Below are positions 33,861 to 42,540 of a DNA stretch of 64,000 nt, piece by piece (positions within the stretch are counted from its first letter, which is position 1; every line of letters starts with the position of its first letter). The DNA comes from Arthrobacter sp. 131MFCol6.1. Its GTDB lineage: Bacteria; Actinomycetota; Actinomycetes; Actinomycetales; Micrococcaceae. The notes beneath the pieces were generated by a model, which worked only from the letters and a program-made list of their open reading frames with translations, made no database searches and was not told where the DNA came from. Both the position numbers and the translations under genes were made by a program. Where the stretch lies: assembly GCF_000374925.1 (NCBI RefSeq), contig NZ_KB895541.1, positions 684,122 to 748,121 on the forward strand. The letters run 5' to 3'.

Positions 33861-36032
33861 ATGACTGAACTAGCCGACCGCACCACCGGCAACGCCCCCC
33901 GCCGCACCACGACTCCAGCGGCAACCACAGCAGCCGGCCGTTCCGGCCAACCCGGCTCCCCCGAGGCGCCCGCCGTCGACGTCGCGGCCCTTGGCGAACA
34001 GCTGCTCGGCAAGTGGGCCGACATCCGGCTGCAGTCCAGGGGCCTCGCCGGCCGCCCGGAACTGCACAAGATCGAGGGCCAGACCCACACCGAACATCGC
34101 CAACGCGTGTTCGGCCAGCTCAGGATCCTGGTGGACAATGGCGCCGTCCACCGCGCATTCCCCGAGTCCGTGGGCGGCTCGGACGATCACGGCGGGAACG
34201 TGGCCGGTTTCCAGGAGCTGGTCATCGCCGACCCGTCGCTGCAGATCAAGGCCGGCGTCCAGTGGGGACTGTTCGGCTCCGCAGTGAACCACCTCGGCAC
34301 CGCGGAACACCACGAGAAGTGGCTGCCCGGCATCATGAGCCTGGACATCCCGGGCTGCTTCGCCATGACCGAAACCGGGCACGGCTCGGACGTGGCCAGC
34401 ATTGCCACCACCGCCACCTACGACCCCGCCGCCGGGGAGTTCGTGGTCCACACGCCGTTCCGGGCCGCGTGGAAGGACTACATCGGCAACGCCGCCAACG
34501 ATGGTCTGGCCGCGGTCGTTTTCGCCCAGCTGGTGACGAAGGGCGTCAACCACGGCGTGCACGCGTTCTACATGGACCTCCGGGACGCCGGGACCGGGGA
34601 CTTCCTGCCGGGCATCGGGGGCGAGGACGACGGCGTCAAAGGCGGCCTGAACGGCATCGACAACGGCCGGCTGCACTTCACGAACGTCCGGATCCCCCGC
34701 ACCAACCTCCTGAACCGCTACGGCGACGTCGACCCCGAGGGCAACTACACGTCCCCCATCGCCAGCCCGGGCCGCCGCTTCTTCACCATGCTCGGCACGC
34801 TGGTCCAGGGCCGGGTCTCCCTCGACGGCGCCGCAGTGACGGCGTCGAAACTGGCCCTGAAAACCGCCATCCAGTACGCCACCGAACGCCGGCAGTTCAA
34901 TGCCTCCTCCCAGACCGACGAGGAAGTCCTGCTGGACTACCAGCGGCACCAGCGCCGGCTCTTCACCCGGCTGGCCACCACGTACGCCGCCAGCTTCGCC
35001 AGCGAGCAGCTGCTGCAGAAATTCGACGACGTCTTCTCCGGCCGTCACGACACCGACCAGGACCGCCAGGACCTTGAAACCCTGGCCGCGGCCCTGAAGC
35101 CGCTGAGCACCTGGCATGCCCTGGACACCCTGCAGGAGTGCCGCGAGGCCTGCGGCGGCGCCGGGTTCCTGATCGAGAACCGGTTCGCCTCGCTCCGTGC
35201 CGACCTCGACGTGTACGCCACGTTCGAGGGCGACAACACGGTCCTGCTGCAGCTCGTCGCCAAGCGCCTGCTGGCGGACTACGCCAAGGAATTCCGCACC
35301 GTCAACGTCGGCGTGCTGACCCGCTACGTCGTGGGCCAGGCCACCGGTGCCGCGATCCACCGCACCGGACTGCGCGGCGTCGCCCAGTTCGTGGCGGACT
35401 CCGGATCAGTGCAGAAAGCAGCGCTGGCGATCAAGGACGAAGCAAGCCAGCGGACCCTGCTCACGGACCGCGTCCAGACCATGGTCGCTGAGGTGGCCAC
35501 GGCCCTCAAGGGCGCGAACAAGCTCCCGCAGCAGCAGGGCGCCGCCTTGTTCAACGCCCACCAGCACGAACTCATCGAAGCCGCCCAGGCCCATGCGGAG
35601 CTGCTGCAGTGGGAGGCCTTTACCGAGGCCCTCGGCACAGTGACTGACCCGGGCACGCGCAAGGTCCTGACGTGGCTGCGCGATCTGTTCGGCCTGTCCC
35701 TGATCGAGAAGAACCTGTCCTGGTACCTCATGAACGGCAGGCTGTCGATGCAGCGCGGACGCACTGTGGGCGAATACATCAACCGCCTGCTCGTGAAGAT
35801 CCGCCCGCATGCCCTGGACCTGGTGGACGCGTTCGGTTACGGGCCGGAGCACCTCCGCGCCGAGATCTCCACTGGCGCGGAGAAGGTCCGCCAGGACGAG
35901 GCCCGGGACTACTTCCGCAAGCAGCGCGCCAGCGGCCAGGCGCCCCTGGACGAAAAGATTATGCTGGCCCGCGCCGTTCACGGCACAAAGGCCCACGGCA
36001 CAAAGGCCCACGGCACCAAAGCCCGCGGCTGA
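33861..36032 (+). CDS. Acyl-CoA oxidase/dehydrogenase-like flavoprotein
   Basis: A 723-aa flavoprotein of the acyl-CoA oxidase architecture: N-terminal helices, beta domain with CFAMTETGHGSDVASIATTA, first C-terminal helical domain with VQGRVSLDGAAVTASKLAL, and a second C-terminal domain. The motif YATFEGDNTVLLQLVAKRLL carries the catalytic Glu in the oxidase-type context. It is far larger than a 380-aa dehydrogenase, so electrons may go to oxygen with peroxide formation; that cannot be decided from sequence. GAAGGAAAC precedes the ATG. The N-terminal 35 residues are Thr/Pro/Ala rich, and the C-terminus ends in three HGTKA repeats. Confidence 0.88.
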   Translation: MTELADRTTGNAPRRTTTPAATTAAGRSGQPGSPEAPAVDVAALGEQLLGKWADIRLQSRGLAGRPELHKIEGQTHTEHRQRVFGQLRILVDNGAVHRAFPESVGGSDDHGGNVAGFQELVIADPSLQIKAGVQWGLFGSAVNHLGTAEHHEKWLPGIMSLDIPGCFAMTETGHGSDVASIATTATYDPAAGEFVVHTPFRAAWKDYIGNAANDGLAAVVFAQLVTKGVNHGVHAFYMDLRDAGTGDFLPGIGGEDDGVKGGLNGIDNGRLHFTNVRIPRTNLLNRYGDVDPEGNYTSPIASPGRRFFTMLGTLVQGRVSLDGAAVTASKLALKTAIQYATERRQFNASSQTDEEVLLDYQRHQRRLFTRLATTYAASFASEQLLQKFDDVFSGRHDTDQDRQDLETLAAALKPLSTWHALDTLQECREACGGAGFLIENRFASLRADLDVYATFEGDNTVLLQLVAKRLLADYAKEFRTVNVGVLTRYVVGQATGAAIHRTGLRGVAQFVADSGSVQKAALAIKDEASQRTLLTDRVQTMVAEVATALKGANKLPQQQGAALFNAHQHELIEAAQAHAELLQWEAFTEALGTVTDPGTRKVLTWLRDLFGLSLIEKNLSWYLMNGRLSMQRGRTVGEYINRLLVKIRPHALDLVDAFGYGPEHLRAEISTGAEKVRQDEARDYFRKQRASGQAPLDEKIMLARAVHGTKAHGTKAHGTKARG
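35979..36023. repeat. 15-bp coding repeat at the 3' end of the acyl-CoA oxidase gene
   Basis: Three tandem copies (35979, 35994, 36009) of CACGGCACAAAGGCC, the last with two changes. Each gives His-Gly-Thr-Lys-Ala; the protein stops three codons later. Confidence 0.92.
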
Positions 36033-36045
36033 CCCAGCCGAAATG

Positions 36046-36088
36046 CGACGACGGCGCCGCCCCCTCAGCCGGGGCGGCGCCGTCGTCG
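36046..36088. terminator. Hairpin between convergent acyl-CoA oxidase and glgA genes
   Basis: A perfect 18-bp stem (CGACGACGGCGCCGCCCC and complement) with a 7-nt loop, followed only by TTCT on the plus side. Confidence 0.7.
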
Positions 36089-36125
36089 TTCTGCCCTGTC
36101 GACATACTGCTGTTCCGTCGCGGGG

Positions 36126-37331
36126 TCAGGACCCCTGCTGGAGCGCCGAGCGGTAGACCTCGAGCGTGGTCTCCGTGATGGATTCCCAGGAGAAGTGTTC
36201 CTCGGCCCTGCGGCGGCCCGCTTCACCCATGGCGCGGGCCCGGGCGGGATCGGACACCACTTCGATGAGGGCCTCGGCAAAGTCGGTGACGAACTTCTCC
36301 GGGTCCAGCGGGATGCCGGTGCCGTCGGTGACCTGCTCGATCGGAACAAGCAGCCCGGTCTTGCCATGCTCGACGACCTCCGGAATGCCGCCCGTGGCGC
36401 TGGCCACCACGGCGGCGCCGCAGGCCATGGCCTCGAGGTTGACGATGCCCAGGGGTTCGTAGATGGACGGGCACGCGAACGCCGTCGCGTGGCTGAGCAC
36501 CTGGATGACCTCGTTGCGGGGCAGCATCCGTTCGATCAGGATCACGCCGCTGCGCTGGCTCTGGAGTTCCTCGATCAGGCGTGCCGTCTCGGCGGCCAGT
36601 TCCGGCGTGTCCGCGGCACCGAGGCACAGCACCAGCTGGACGTCGGCCGGGAGCTTGGCGGCGGCCCGCAGCAGGTACGGTACGCCCTTCTGCCGGGTGT
36701 TCCGGCCCACAAAAACAACGCTGGGGCGCTCCGGATCGATCCCGAGCGGCCGGATGATGTCATCAGCCTCGTCCCGGTTCCACTGGCTGACATCAATGCC
36801 GTTGTGGACCACCTTGACCTTGGCCGGGTCGACGTCCGGATAGCTGCGGAGGATGTCCTGGCGCATCCCTTCCGAGACGGCGATGATGGCGGCAGCGGCC
36901 TCGTAGGCGGTCTTTTCCACCCATGAGGACACCGCGTAGCCGCCACCGAGCTGCTCGGCCTTCCACGGGCGCAGCGGCTCCAGGCTGTGGGCGCTGAGGA
37001 CATGCGGGATGCCGTGGAGCAGCGACGCGATGTGTCCGGCCATGTTGGCGTACCAGGTGTGGGAGTGGACCAGGTCCGCGCCGGCGATATCCGGAACGAT
37101 CCTCAGGTCCACCCCGAGGGTCTGGATAGCGGCGTTTGCTGAGCCCAGGTCTTCGGGCACGGAATACGACGTGACGGTCGCTCCGTGATACCCGGGCTCG
37201 CGGGGCGCGCCGAAGGCACGCACCTGAAGGTCCACGCGTTGGGCCAGCACCCTGCTGAGCTCGGCCACGTGGACCCCGGCGCCGCCGTAGATTTCCGGCG
37301 GGAATTCTTTGGTCACAATATCTATTCGCAC
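36126..37331 (-). CDS. glgA: Glycogen synthase / maltose-1-phosphate synthase, GT4 type (GlgA/GlgM)
   Basis: A 401-aa GT-B glycosyltransferase of family GT4. N-terminal FPPEIYGGAGVHVAELSR, HSHTWYANMAG, the donor site FVGRNTRQKGVPYLL and the E-x7-E motif in SIYEPLGIVNLEAMA are visible. This type, unlike the GT5 glycogen synthase, uses ADP-glucose to make maltose-1-phosphate in mycobacteria. Start: the GTG at 37331 (MRIDIVTKEFPPE) is 7 nt after TACCTT, which fits a leaderless start; upstream TTG and GTG codons at 37340 and 37337 overlap that hexamer. It is divergent from glgC, the order seen in mycobacteria. Confidence 0.92.
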   Translation of the reverse strand: MRIDIVTKEFPPEIYGGAGVHVAELSRVLAQRVDLQVRAFGAPREPGYHGATVTSYSVPEDLGSANAAIQTLGVDLRIVPDIAGADLVHSHTWYANMAGHIASLLHGIPHVLSAHSLEPLRPWKAEQLGGGYAVSSWVEKTAYEAAAAIIAVSEGMRQDILRSYPDVDPAKVKVVHNGIDVSQWNRDEADDIIRPLGIDPERPSVVFVGRNTRQKGVPYLLRAAAKLPADVQLVLCLGAADTPELAAETARLIEELQSQRSGVILIERMLPRNEVIQVLSHATAFACPSIYEPLGIVNLEAMACGAAVVASATGGIPEVVEHGKTGLLVPIEQVTDGTGIPLDPEKFVTDFAEALIEVVSDPARARAMGEAGRRRAEEHFSWESITETTLEVYRSALQQGS

Positions 37332-37338
37332 ATGCACC

Positions 37339-37344
37339 AAGGTA
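37339..37344 (-). promoter_or_regulatory. Candidate -10 (TACCTT) of glgA that decides its start
   Basis: TACCTT on the minus strand is followed by 7 nt and the GTG at 37331. It excludes the two earlier in-frame start codons. Confidence 0.5.
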
Positions 37345-37433
37345 GTCGTTACGGTGGAACTGATCTAGTGTGAAGACGTTCGGGCATGCCGGACTGTATT
37401 GGGGAGTAACGAAGGCGTTCAGGAGCTATCACC

Positions 37434-38849
37434 ATGCCGCATCAAAAGAGAGTTTTGGCAATTGTCCTCGCAGGTGGCGAGGGAAACCGGCTCATGCCGT
37501 TGACGGCGGACCGGGCCAAGCCTGGTGTCCCGTTTGCCGGAAGCTACCGGCTTATTGACTTTGCCCTTTCAAATCTTGTGAATTCCCGCTATCTGCAAAT
37601 TGTGGTGTTGACGCAATACAAGTCCCACAGCCTTGACCGGCACATTTCCGAAACGTGGCGCATGTCCACCCAGCTGGGGAACTATGTGGCCTCGGTCCCG
37701 GCCCAGCAGCGCGTCGGCAAGAGCTGGTTCCTGGGCAGCGCCAACGCCATCTATCAGTCCCTGAACCTCATTCATGACGCCAATCCCGACATCGTCGTCG
37801 TGGTCGGCGCAGACCACGTCTACCGGATGGACTTCTCCCAGATGGTGGCCCAGCACGTCGCCAGCGGGGCGAAAGCCACAGTCGCCGCCGTCCGCCAGCC
37901 GCTGCACATGGCGGACCAGTTCGGTGTGATCGAAACCGATGCGGACAACCCGGAGAAGATTGCCGCGTTCGTCGAGAAGCCGTCGTCGACACCCGGCCTC
38001 GCGGCGGACCCCAGCCAGTTCCTGGCCTCGATGGGCAACTACGTGTTCAACGCCGACGCCCTGATTGAAGCCCTCCACGTTGACGCCGAGCGCCTCGACA
38101 CCAAGCACGACATGGGCGGGGACATCATTCCCTACTTTGTGAACCAGGGCGAGGCCGGCGTTTACGACTTCACCCTCAACGACATCCCCGGATCCACCGA
38201 ACGGGACCGCACCTACTGGCGCGACGTCGGCACCATCGATTCGTTCTACGACGCCCACATGGACCTGATCTCCCCCGTCCCGGTCTTCAACCTCTACAAC
38301 TCCGAGTGGCCGATTTACACCCGCCAGACCATCTCCCCGCCGGCCAAGTTTGTCCGCGGCAAGTCCAACACGGTGGGCACGGCACTGGATTCGATCGTGG
38401 CCAGCGGCGTCGTCGTCTCCGGCGGCATCGTGGAAGGGTCCGTGCTCTCCAACGACGTCTACGTCGGCACCTCGAGCCGGGTCCTGGACTCGGTCCTGAT
38501 GGACAAGGTCAACGTCGGTGAAGGCGCCGTGATCAAGCGCGCCATCATCGACAAGAACGTCAAGGTGCCGGCCGGGGCCACGATCGGGCTCGATCCCGAC
38601 CTGGACCGCGCCCGCGGCTTCAAGGTCACCGACTCCGGAATCACGGTCCTGTCCAAGGGCCAGCACGTCCCGGACCCCAGCGATGCGGAACGGGCGCTCT
38701 CCGCGGCCAACCTGCGCCTGGTGCCCGACGCCGTCCGCACCGCAACCGAGAACTGGCCCGAACTGCGGGAGTCCGTGGACAAGGTGGCCGACGTCCAGGC
38801 CGCCGCTGTCGGCACGGACGGACCGGTCAAGCAATCACCCACGGCATAG
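37434..38849 (+). CDS. glgC: Glucose-1-phosphate adenylyltransferase GlgC
   Basis: Makes ADP-glucose, the committed step of glycogen synthesis. The 471-aa protein has the nucleotidyltransferase motif [19 protein letters not shown] near residue 13, the substrate loop FVEKP and [15 protein letters not shown], and a C-terminal left-handed beta-helix ([13 protein letters not shown], then [20 protein letters not shown]). It is about 50 residues longer than many homologues: the extra C-terminus after LSKGQHVP is Ala-rich and probably disordered. AGGAG lies 9 nt before the ATG. Confidence 0.96.
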   Translation: MPHQKRVLAIVLAGGEGNRLMPLTADRAKPGVPFAGSYRLIDFALSNLVNSRYLQIVVLTQYKSHSLDRHISETWRMSTQLGNYVASVPAQQRVGKSWFLGSANAIYQSLNLIHDANPDIVVVVGADHVYRMDFSQMVAQHVASGAKATVAAVRQPLHMADQFGVIETDADNPEKIAAFVEKPSSTPGLAADPSQFLASMGNYVFNADALIEALHVDAERLDTKHDMGGDIIPYFVNQGEAGVYDFTLNDIPGSTERDRTYWRDVGTIDSFYDAHMDLISPVPVFNLYNSEWPIYTRQTISPPAKFVRGKSNTVGTALDSIVASGVVVSGGIVEGSVLSNDVYVGTSSRVLDSVLMDKVNVGEGAVIKRAIIDKNVKVPAGATIGLDPDLDRARGFKVTDSGITVLSKGQHVPDPSDAERALSAANLRLVPDAVRTATENWPELRESVDKVADVQAAAVGTDGPVKQSPTA

Positions 38850-38897
38850 GCAGGCGGGGGCCCGGCACGCTCGTCCGGCCGGGCTCCCCGCACCCTG

Positions 38898-38903
38898 TAA
38901 AAT
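38898..38903 (+). promoter_or_regulatory. Candidate -10 (TAAAAT) of the zinc-ribbon SDR gene
   Basis: TAAAAT, 7 nt, then the ATG at 38911. One of the best -10 matches in the window and a leaderless spacing. Confidence 0.6.
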
Positions 38904-38910
38904 TAGGGCA

Positions 38911-40419
38911 ATGAGCTCCCCCGATCTGTCCTCCGACGTTTCCGCCGCCGAGTCTGGTCTTGCCGGGTCTGGTCTTGCCGGGCTGACCCCGGAGGAAATC
39001 CAGGCCTGCCTGAAAGTCCTGAACACGATCCACGCCTATGACGAGGAGCACCCGGACTACGTCTCAGTGCGCCGCGCCACCGGGAAGATGTTCAAGGCCG
39101 TCAAGCGCCACCGGCGGGTCAGCAAGCGCGATGAGATCGCCGAGGCGGACCGCGCCGTGATCGCCCAGACGGCGACGGCGGCCCCCGACAGGATCGACGA
39201 CGAAACGCGCGGCAACAAGCTCGCCACGTCCGCGACCGGGGAAATCGCCGGCCACCTGATCAGGTCCCGGCCGTGCTACATCTGCAAGCAGCACTACACC
39301 CAGGTGGATGCCTTCTACCACCAGCTGTGCCCCGAGTGCGCCCTGTTCAGCCACAGCAAGCGCGACGCCCGCACCGATCTGACCGGCCGCAGGGCCTTGC
39401 TCACCGGCGGGCGGGCAAAGATCGGCATGTACATCGCGCTCCGACTCCTGCGGGACGGCGCACACACCACCATCACCACCCGGTTCCCGAAGGACGCCGC
39501 CCGCCGCTTCGCGGCGATGGAGGACAGCGCCGACTGGCTGCACCGGCTCCGGATCGTGGGCATCGACCTCCGCGACCCGTCCCAGGTAATGGCCCTGACG
39601 GATTCGCTGGATGCCGCAGGACCGCTGGACATCATCATTAACAACGCGGCCCAGACGGTGCGGCGCTCCGGCAATGCCTACAAGCCGCTCGTCGACGCCG
39701 AAGACGAGCCGCTGCCCGCCGCCCTCCAGGCTGCCAACGGTGGCCCGGAGCTCGTCACGTTCGGCCACGCCCACGACAAGCACCCGCTTGCCCTGGCCAG
39801 CAGCGTGCTCGACCATCCGGTACTGGCCGGGGACGCGATCACGTCCCTGGCCCTGTCCACCGGTTCGGCGTCGCTGGAGCGGATTGCCTCCGGCACGGCA
39901 ATCGACGCGGGCGGGCTGGTCCCGGACCTCGCCACCATCAACAGCTGGACCCAGGTGCTGGACGAAGTGGACCCGCTGGAGATGCTCGAAGTGCAGCTGT
40001 GCAATGTGACGGCTCCATTCCTGCTGGTCAGCCGGCTGCGGGGTGCCATGAAGCGATCCACCGCGCGGCGGAAGTACATCGTCAATGTCAGCGCCATGGA
40101 GGGCCAGTTCTCCCGCGCCTACAAGGGCCCCGGGCACCCGCACACGAACATGGCCAAGGCTGCGCTGAACATGATGACGCGAACCAGCGCCCAGGAAATG
40201 CTCGACGCCGACGGCATCCTCATGACGGCCGTGGACACCGGCTGGATCACGGACGAGCGGCCGCACTACACCAAAGTCCGCCTCATGGAAGAGGGCTTCC
40301 ACGCGCCCCTGGACCTCGTTGACGGCGCCGCCCGCGTTTACGACCCCATCGTGATGGGCGAATCCGGTGAGGACCAGTACGGCGTCTTCCTGAAGGACTA
40401 CAAGCCCAGTCCCTGGTGA
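38911..40419 (+). CDS. Atypical SDR-fold protein with N-terminal zinc ribbon
   Basis: A 502-aa protein. Residues about 25-120 are helical and charged, then a zinc ribbon CYICKQHYTQVDAFYHQLCPEC, then an SDR Rossmann domain from about 155. The nucleotide motif is TGGRAKIG instead of TGxxxGIG. The NAAQTVRR and VSAMEGQF segments match the SDR NNAG and Ser positions. In the active-site helix HTNMAKAALNMM the Lys is kept but the position four residues before it, normally Tyr, is Thr. So it may have lost or changed redox chemistry. Function unknown; it follows glgC by 61 nt with its own promoter. Confidence 0.8.
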   Translation: MSSPDLSSDVSAAESGLAGSGLAGLTPEEIQACLKVLNTIHAYDEEHPDYVSVRRATGKMFKAVKRHRRVSKRDEIAEADRAVIAQTATAAPDRIDDETRGNKLATSATGEIAGHLIRSRPCYICKQHYTQVDAFYHQLCPECALFSHSKRDARTDLTGRRALLTGGRAKIGMYIALRLLRDGAHTTITTRFPKDAARRFAAMEDSADWLHRLRIVGIDLRDPSQVMALTDSLDAAGPLDIIINNAAQTVRRSGNAYKPLVDAEDEPLPAALQAANGGPELVTFGHAHDKHPLALASSVLDHPVLAGDAITSLALSTGSASLERIASGTAIDAGGLVPDLATINSWTQVLDEVDPLEMLEVQLCNVTAPFLLVSRLRGAMKRSTARRKYIVNVSAMEGQFSRAYKGPGHPHTNMAKAALNMMTRTSAQEMLDADGILMTAVDTGWITDERPHYTKVRLMEEGFHAPLDLVDGAARVYDPIVMGESGEDQYGVFLKDYKPSPW

Positions 40420-40464
40420 CCGGCGCCGGCGGGCCGCAGCGCGCGTCACTGTGGTGTCCGCTGC

Positions 40465-40480
40465 GGGACCTATGGCCCTA
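40465..40480 (+). promoter_or_regulatory. DosR-like box upstream of the first PPOX gene
   Basis: GGGACCTATGGCCCTA, the best match to the mycobacterial DosR motif in the window. Its centre is 32 nt from the centre of a -10 hexamer TATCGT (40502-40507), which in turn lies 8 nt before the ATG at 40516. Confidence 0.7.
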
Positions 40481-40515
40481 ATCGGGATCCTGGCCGGCCC
40501 GTATCGTGGCTCGAC

Positions 40516-40983
40516 ATGGACTCAACCACGCCCTCGCCGGAATACTCGCTGACCATGGACCAGTGCTGGGCGCTGCTCGACACCGAAGTCGTGGGGCGCG
40601 TAGCGCTGATCGTAGACAACCATCCGGAGATCTTCCCGGTGAATTTCGTACTCGAACGGCGGGCGATTGCCTTCCGCACCGCCGGCGGCACGAAGCTTTG
40701 GGGCGCCATCACGGGCAAGCCGGTTGCATTCGAGATCGACGGCTACGACGTCCACGAGGAGACGGCCTGGAGTGTGATGGCGCGCGGCGAAGCCGAGGTC
40801 ATCGAGAGCCAGGAGGAGAAGGACGAAGTGGACTCCTTGCTCCTGGAGCCCTGGCAGCCCGGGGAGAAGGCTTACTACGTGCGTGTGGCTCCCAAAGCCC
40901 TGACCGGACGACGCTTCAAGGTCAACCGGCCCGATATGTGGACCACCCGGCTCTCGGATCCGCGCCGGGCCACGTTCGAATAG
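40516..40983 (+). CDS. Pyridoxamine 5'-phosphate oxidase-fold (FMN-binding) protein
   Basis: A 155-aa split-barrel flavoprotein of the PPOX family. Family sequence includes VGRVALIVDNHPEIFPVNFVL, IAFRTAGGTKLWGAI and the C-terminal GRRFKVNRP. Such proteins bind FMN or F420 and act in redox or detoxification; in mycobacteria some belong to the DosR regulon. It has a DosR-like box and a leaderless-type start (TATCGT, 8 nt, ATG). A paralogue at 44399 shares the IFP(V/I)N and GTKL motifs and the same kind of promoter. Confidence 0.85.
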   Translation: MDSTTPSPEYSLTMDQCWALLDTEVVGRVALIVDNHPEIFPVNFVLERRAIAFRTAGGTKLWGAITGKPVAFEIDGYDVHEETAWSVMARGEAEVIESQEEKDEVDSLLLEPWQPGEKAYYVRVAPKALTGRRFKVNRPDMWTTRLSDPRRATFE

Positions 40984-41007
40984 GATCCTCCGGGCAGGCG
41001 TGCGGGG

Positions 41008-41457
41008 TCAGTCGTGTTCTGGCGAGTGGACCACCAGCACCGGGCAATGCGCATGTGCCACACAGGCGGAACTCACCGATCCCAGTAGCAGTCCGCCGAA
41101 TCCCCCGTGGCCGCGACGGCCCAGCACGAGCATGTCCGCGGTTTTGCTCTCCTCGATCAGTGTGCGGCGGGGGTGTCCCTGGATGAGGCGGGTCTCGACG
41201 TTGTCCGGGGTGTCCGGGCCGAAGGCCTTCACCACCGCCTCGGCCAGGATTTCGCCGGCCCGGACGTCGAAGTCGTCGATCCCGACGGCGACATAGCCGT
41301 CGTACACCGGCGGGTAGTCCCAGCATGCCACCGCGACGACTTTGGCGGCCAGAGGCACCGCGAGGCCCTGCGCATGCCGTAACGCGGACACCGAAGCGTC
41401 CGAGCCGTCAACGCCTACCACGATCGTGCGGACGTCCCTGACTTCGTTCATCGCCAT
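41008..41457 (-). CDS. Universal stress protein (UspA family)
   Basis: A 149-aa alpha/beta protein: TIVVGVDGSDASVSALRHA at the N-terminus and the ATP-binding motif G-x2-G-x9-G(S/T) as GRRGHGGFGGLLLGSVSS at the end. The frame is open to an ATG at 41508 (166 aa), but the -10 region predicted from the DosR-like box falls on that ATG, and Usp proteins are usually about 145 aa. The ATG at 41457 has GAGGG 6 nt upstream and is preferred; ATG 41451 is also possible. Usp genes are classic DosR targets in mycobacteria. Confidence 0.88.
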   Translation of the reverse strand: MAMNEVRDVRTIVVGVDGSDASVSALRHAQGLAVPLAAKVVAVACWDYPPVYDGYVAVGIDDFDVRAGEILAEAVVKAFGPDTPDNVETRLIQGHPRRTLIEESKTADMLVLGRRGHGGFGGLLLGSVSSACVAHAHCPVLVVHSPEHD

Positions 41458-41533
41458 CCTTGCCCTCGTACCGGCCGAGCTTCCTGCGCCAGATGGCGAC
41501 GCTCCCATGATTTCCCTCGGCCGGCACGACGCC

Positions 41534-41549
41534 TAGGGCCAAAGGGCAT
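41534..41549 (-). promoter_or_regulatory. DosR-like box upstream of the Usp gene
   Basis: Read on the minus strand it is ATGCCCTTTGGCCCTA. The centre is 32 nt from a -10-like AATCAT (41512-41507). This -10 is weak and was sought at that spacing. Confidence 0.55.
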
Positions 41550-41612
41550 GCACCCACGCCGGCCGGCGGCTACCCGGAAACGCTCAGGGCAACTGGCCGG
41601 AGCCGGCCTGTC

Positions 41613-41628
41613 GGGCACTATGACCCTT
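41613..41628 (+). promoter_or_regulatory. DosR-like box upstream of the regulator gene (autoregulation)
   Basis: GGGCACTATGACCCTT, with a weak -10-like AAGAAT (41650-41655) at the same 32-nt centre spacing. It implies that the regulator controls its own gene through a leader of about 95 nt. Confidence 0.5.
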
Positions 41629-41757
41629 GTTCGCGCCGCCCCAGTGCAGAAGAATGGCAGAGGCTGGGGTCAGCAGATGAAAACAGTATCTCGATACAAA
41701 AATCAGCGTGTTAATAAGAGCATTGAGCGGTCGCGCGAGCGGCCGGACGGGAGAATC

Positions 41758-42489
41758 ATGATTGCCTGGGCAGACGCAGGTCTCACTGCACCTGATGGCG
41801 GGCAGGCGGTGATCCGCGTCTTTATACTTGATGACCACGAACTTGTCAGGCGCGGGCTGCAGGAACTTCTCGAAGGCGAGGGGTTTGCCGTGGTCGGCAG
41901 TTCCGGATCCGCGGTGGAAGCGACCCGCCGGATTCCCGCACTGCACCCTGATGTCTGTGTGCTGGACGCCCGTCTGCCGGACGGGACCGGCATTGAGGTC
42001 TGCCGGGATGTGAGGTCGGTGGACCCGTCCCTGAACTGCATCATCCTGACGAGCTTCGACGACGAACAGGCCCTGCGTGGCGCTGTCCTGGCCGGGGCGC
42101 GGGGATACGTGCTGAAGGAGATCGGCGGCACGGACCTGATCGGCGCCCTGCGGCGGGCAGCAGCGGGCGAGTCCCTCTTCGAGGAGGGCGTGGCCGCCGG
42201 CGTCGTGGACAGCCTGGTGGAGGCCGAAGAGGTCGACCCGCGCACGTCCTCCCTCACCCCCCAGGAGCGCAAGGTCCTGGAGCTGGTGGGCGGCGGACTG
42301 ACCAACCGGCAGATTGCCGCCGAAATGTTCCTGGCGGAAAAGACCGTGAAGAACTATGTGTCGTCTCTGCTGGCCAAGCTCGGATTCGAACGCCGCACGC
42401 AGGCAGCCGTCTTCATCGCCAGCCCGGCATTTCCGTCGGCCGCCGGCGGGAGAACCGGCGAAGTAATCCGACCGCGCAGCGTCGGGTAG
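41758..42489 (+). CDS. DosR/DevR-like response regulator (LuxR/NarL family)
   Basis: A 243-aa two-domain regulator. Receiver: FILDDHELVRRGLQELL (acidic pocket), phospho-acceptor Asp70 in VCVLDARLPDGTG, LTSFDDE and the switch Lys in YVLKEIGG. Output: LuxR helix-turn-helix with LTNRQIAAEMFLAEKTVKNY and then VSSLLAKLGFERRTQAAVF, almost the DosR recognition-helix sequence. The ATG at 41758 has GGGAGA upstream. A GTG at 41809 would start MIRVFILDDHE, aligning exactly with mycobacterial DosR, so the first 17 residues are uncertain. It is convergent with the sensor kinase at 42541. Confidence 0.9.
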   Translation: MIAWADAGLTAPDGGQAVIRVFILDDHELVRRGLQELLEGEGFAVVGSSGSAVEATRRIPALHPDVCVLDARLPDGTGIEVCRDVRSVDPSLNCIILTSFDDEQALRGAVLAGARGYVLKEIGGTDLIGALRRAAAGESLFEEGVAAGVVDSLVEAEEVDPRTSSLTPQERKVLELVGGGLTNRQIAAEMFLAEKTVKNYVSSLLAKLGFERRTQAAVFIASPAFPSAAGGRTGEVIRPRSVG

Positions 42490-42540
42490 GCTCCGCGGTC
42501 ACCGGGCCTCCGGGCGCGCCGGCTGCAGGAGCCGCGCCGG

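Noticed and set aside
33870..35360. Minus-strand open frame of 496 codons opposite the acyl-CoA oxidase-like gene
   Set aside because: Antisense shadow without motifs; the plus strand carries full flavoprotein motifs.
41457..41508. Longer Usp start at 41508
   Set aside because: The ATG overlaps the -10 position implied by the DosR-like box and adds a Gly/Ser/Ala-rich segment unusual for Usp; it remains possible if the promoter lies further upstream.
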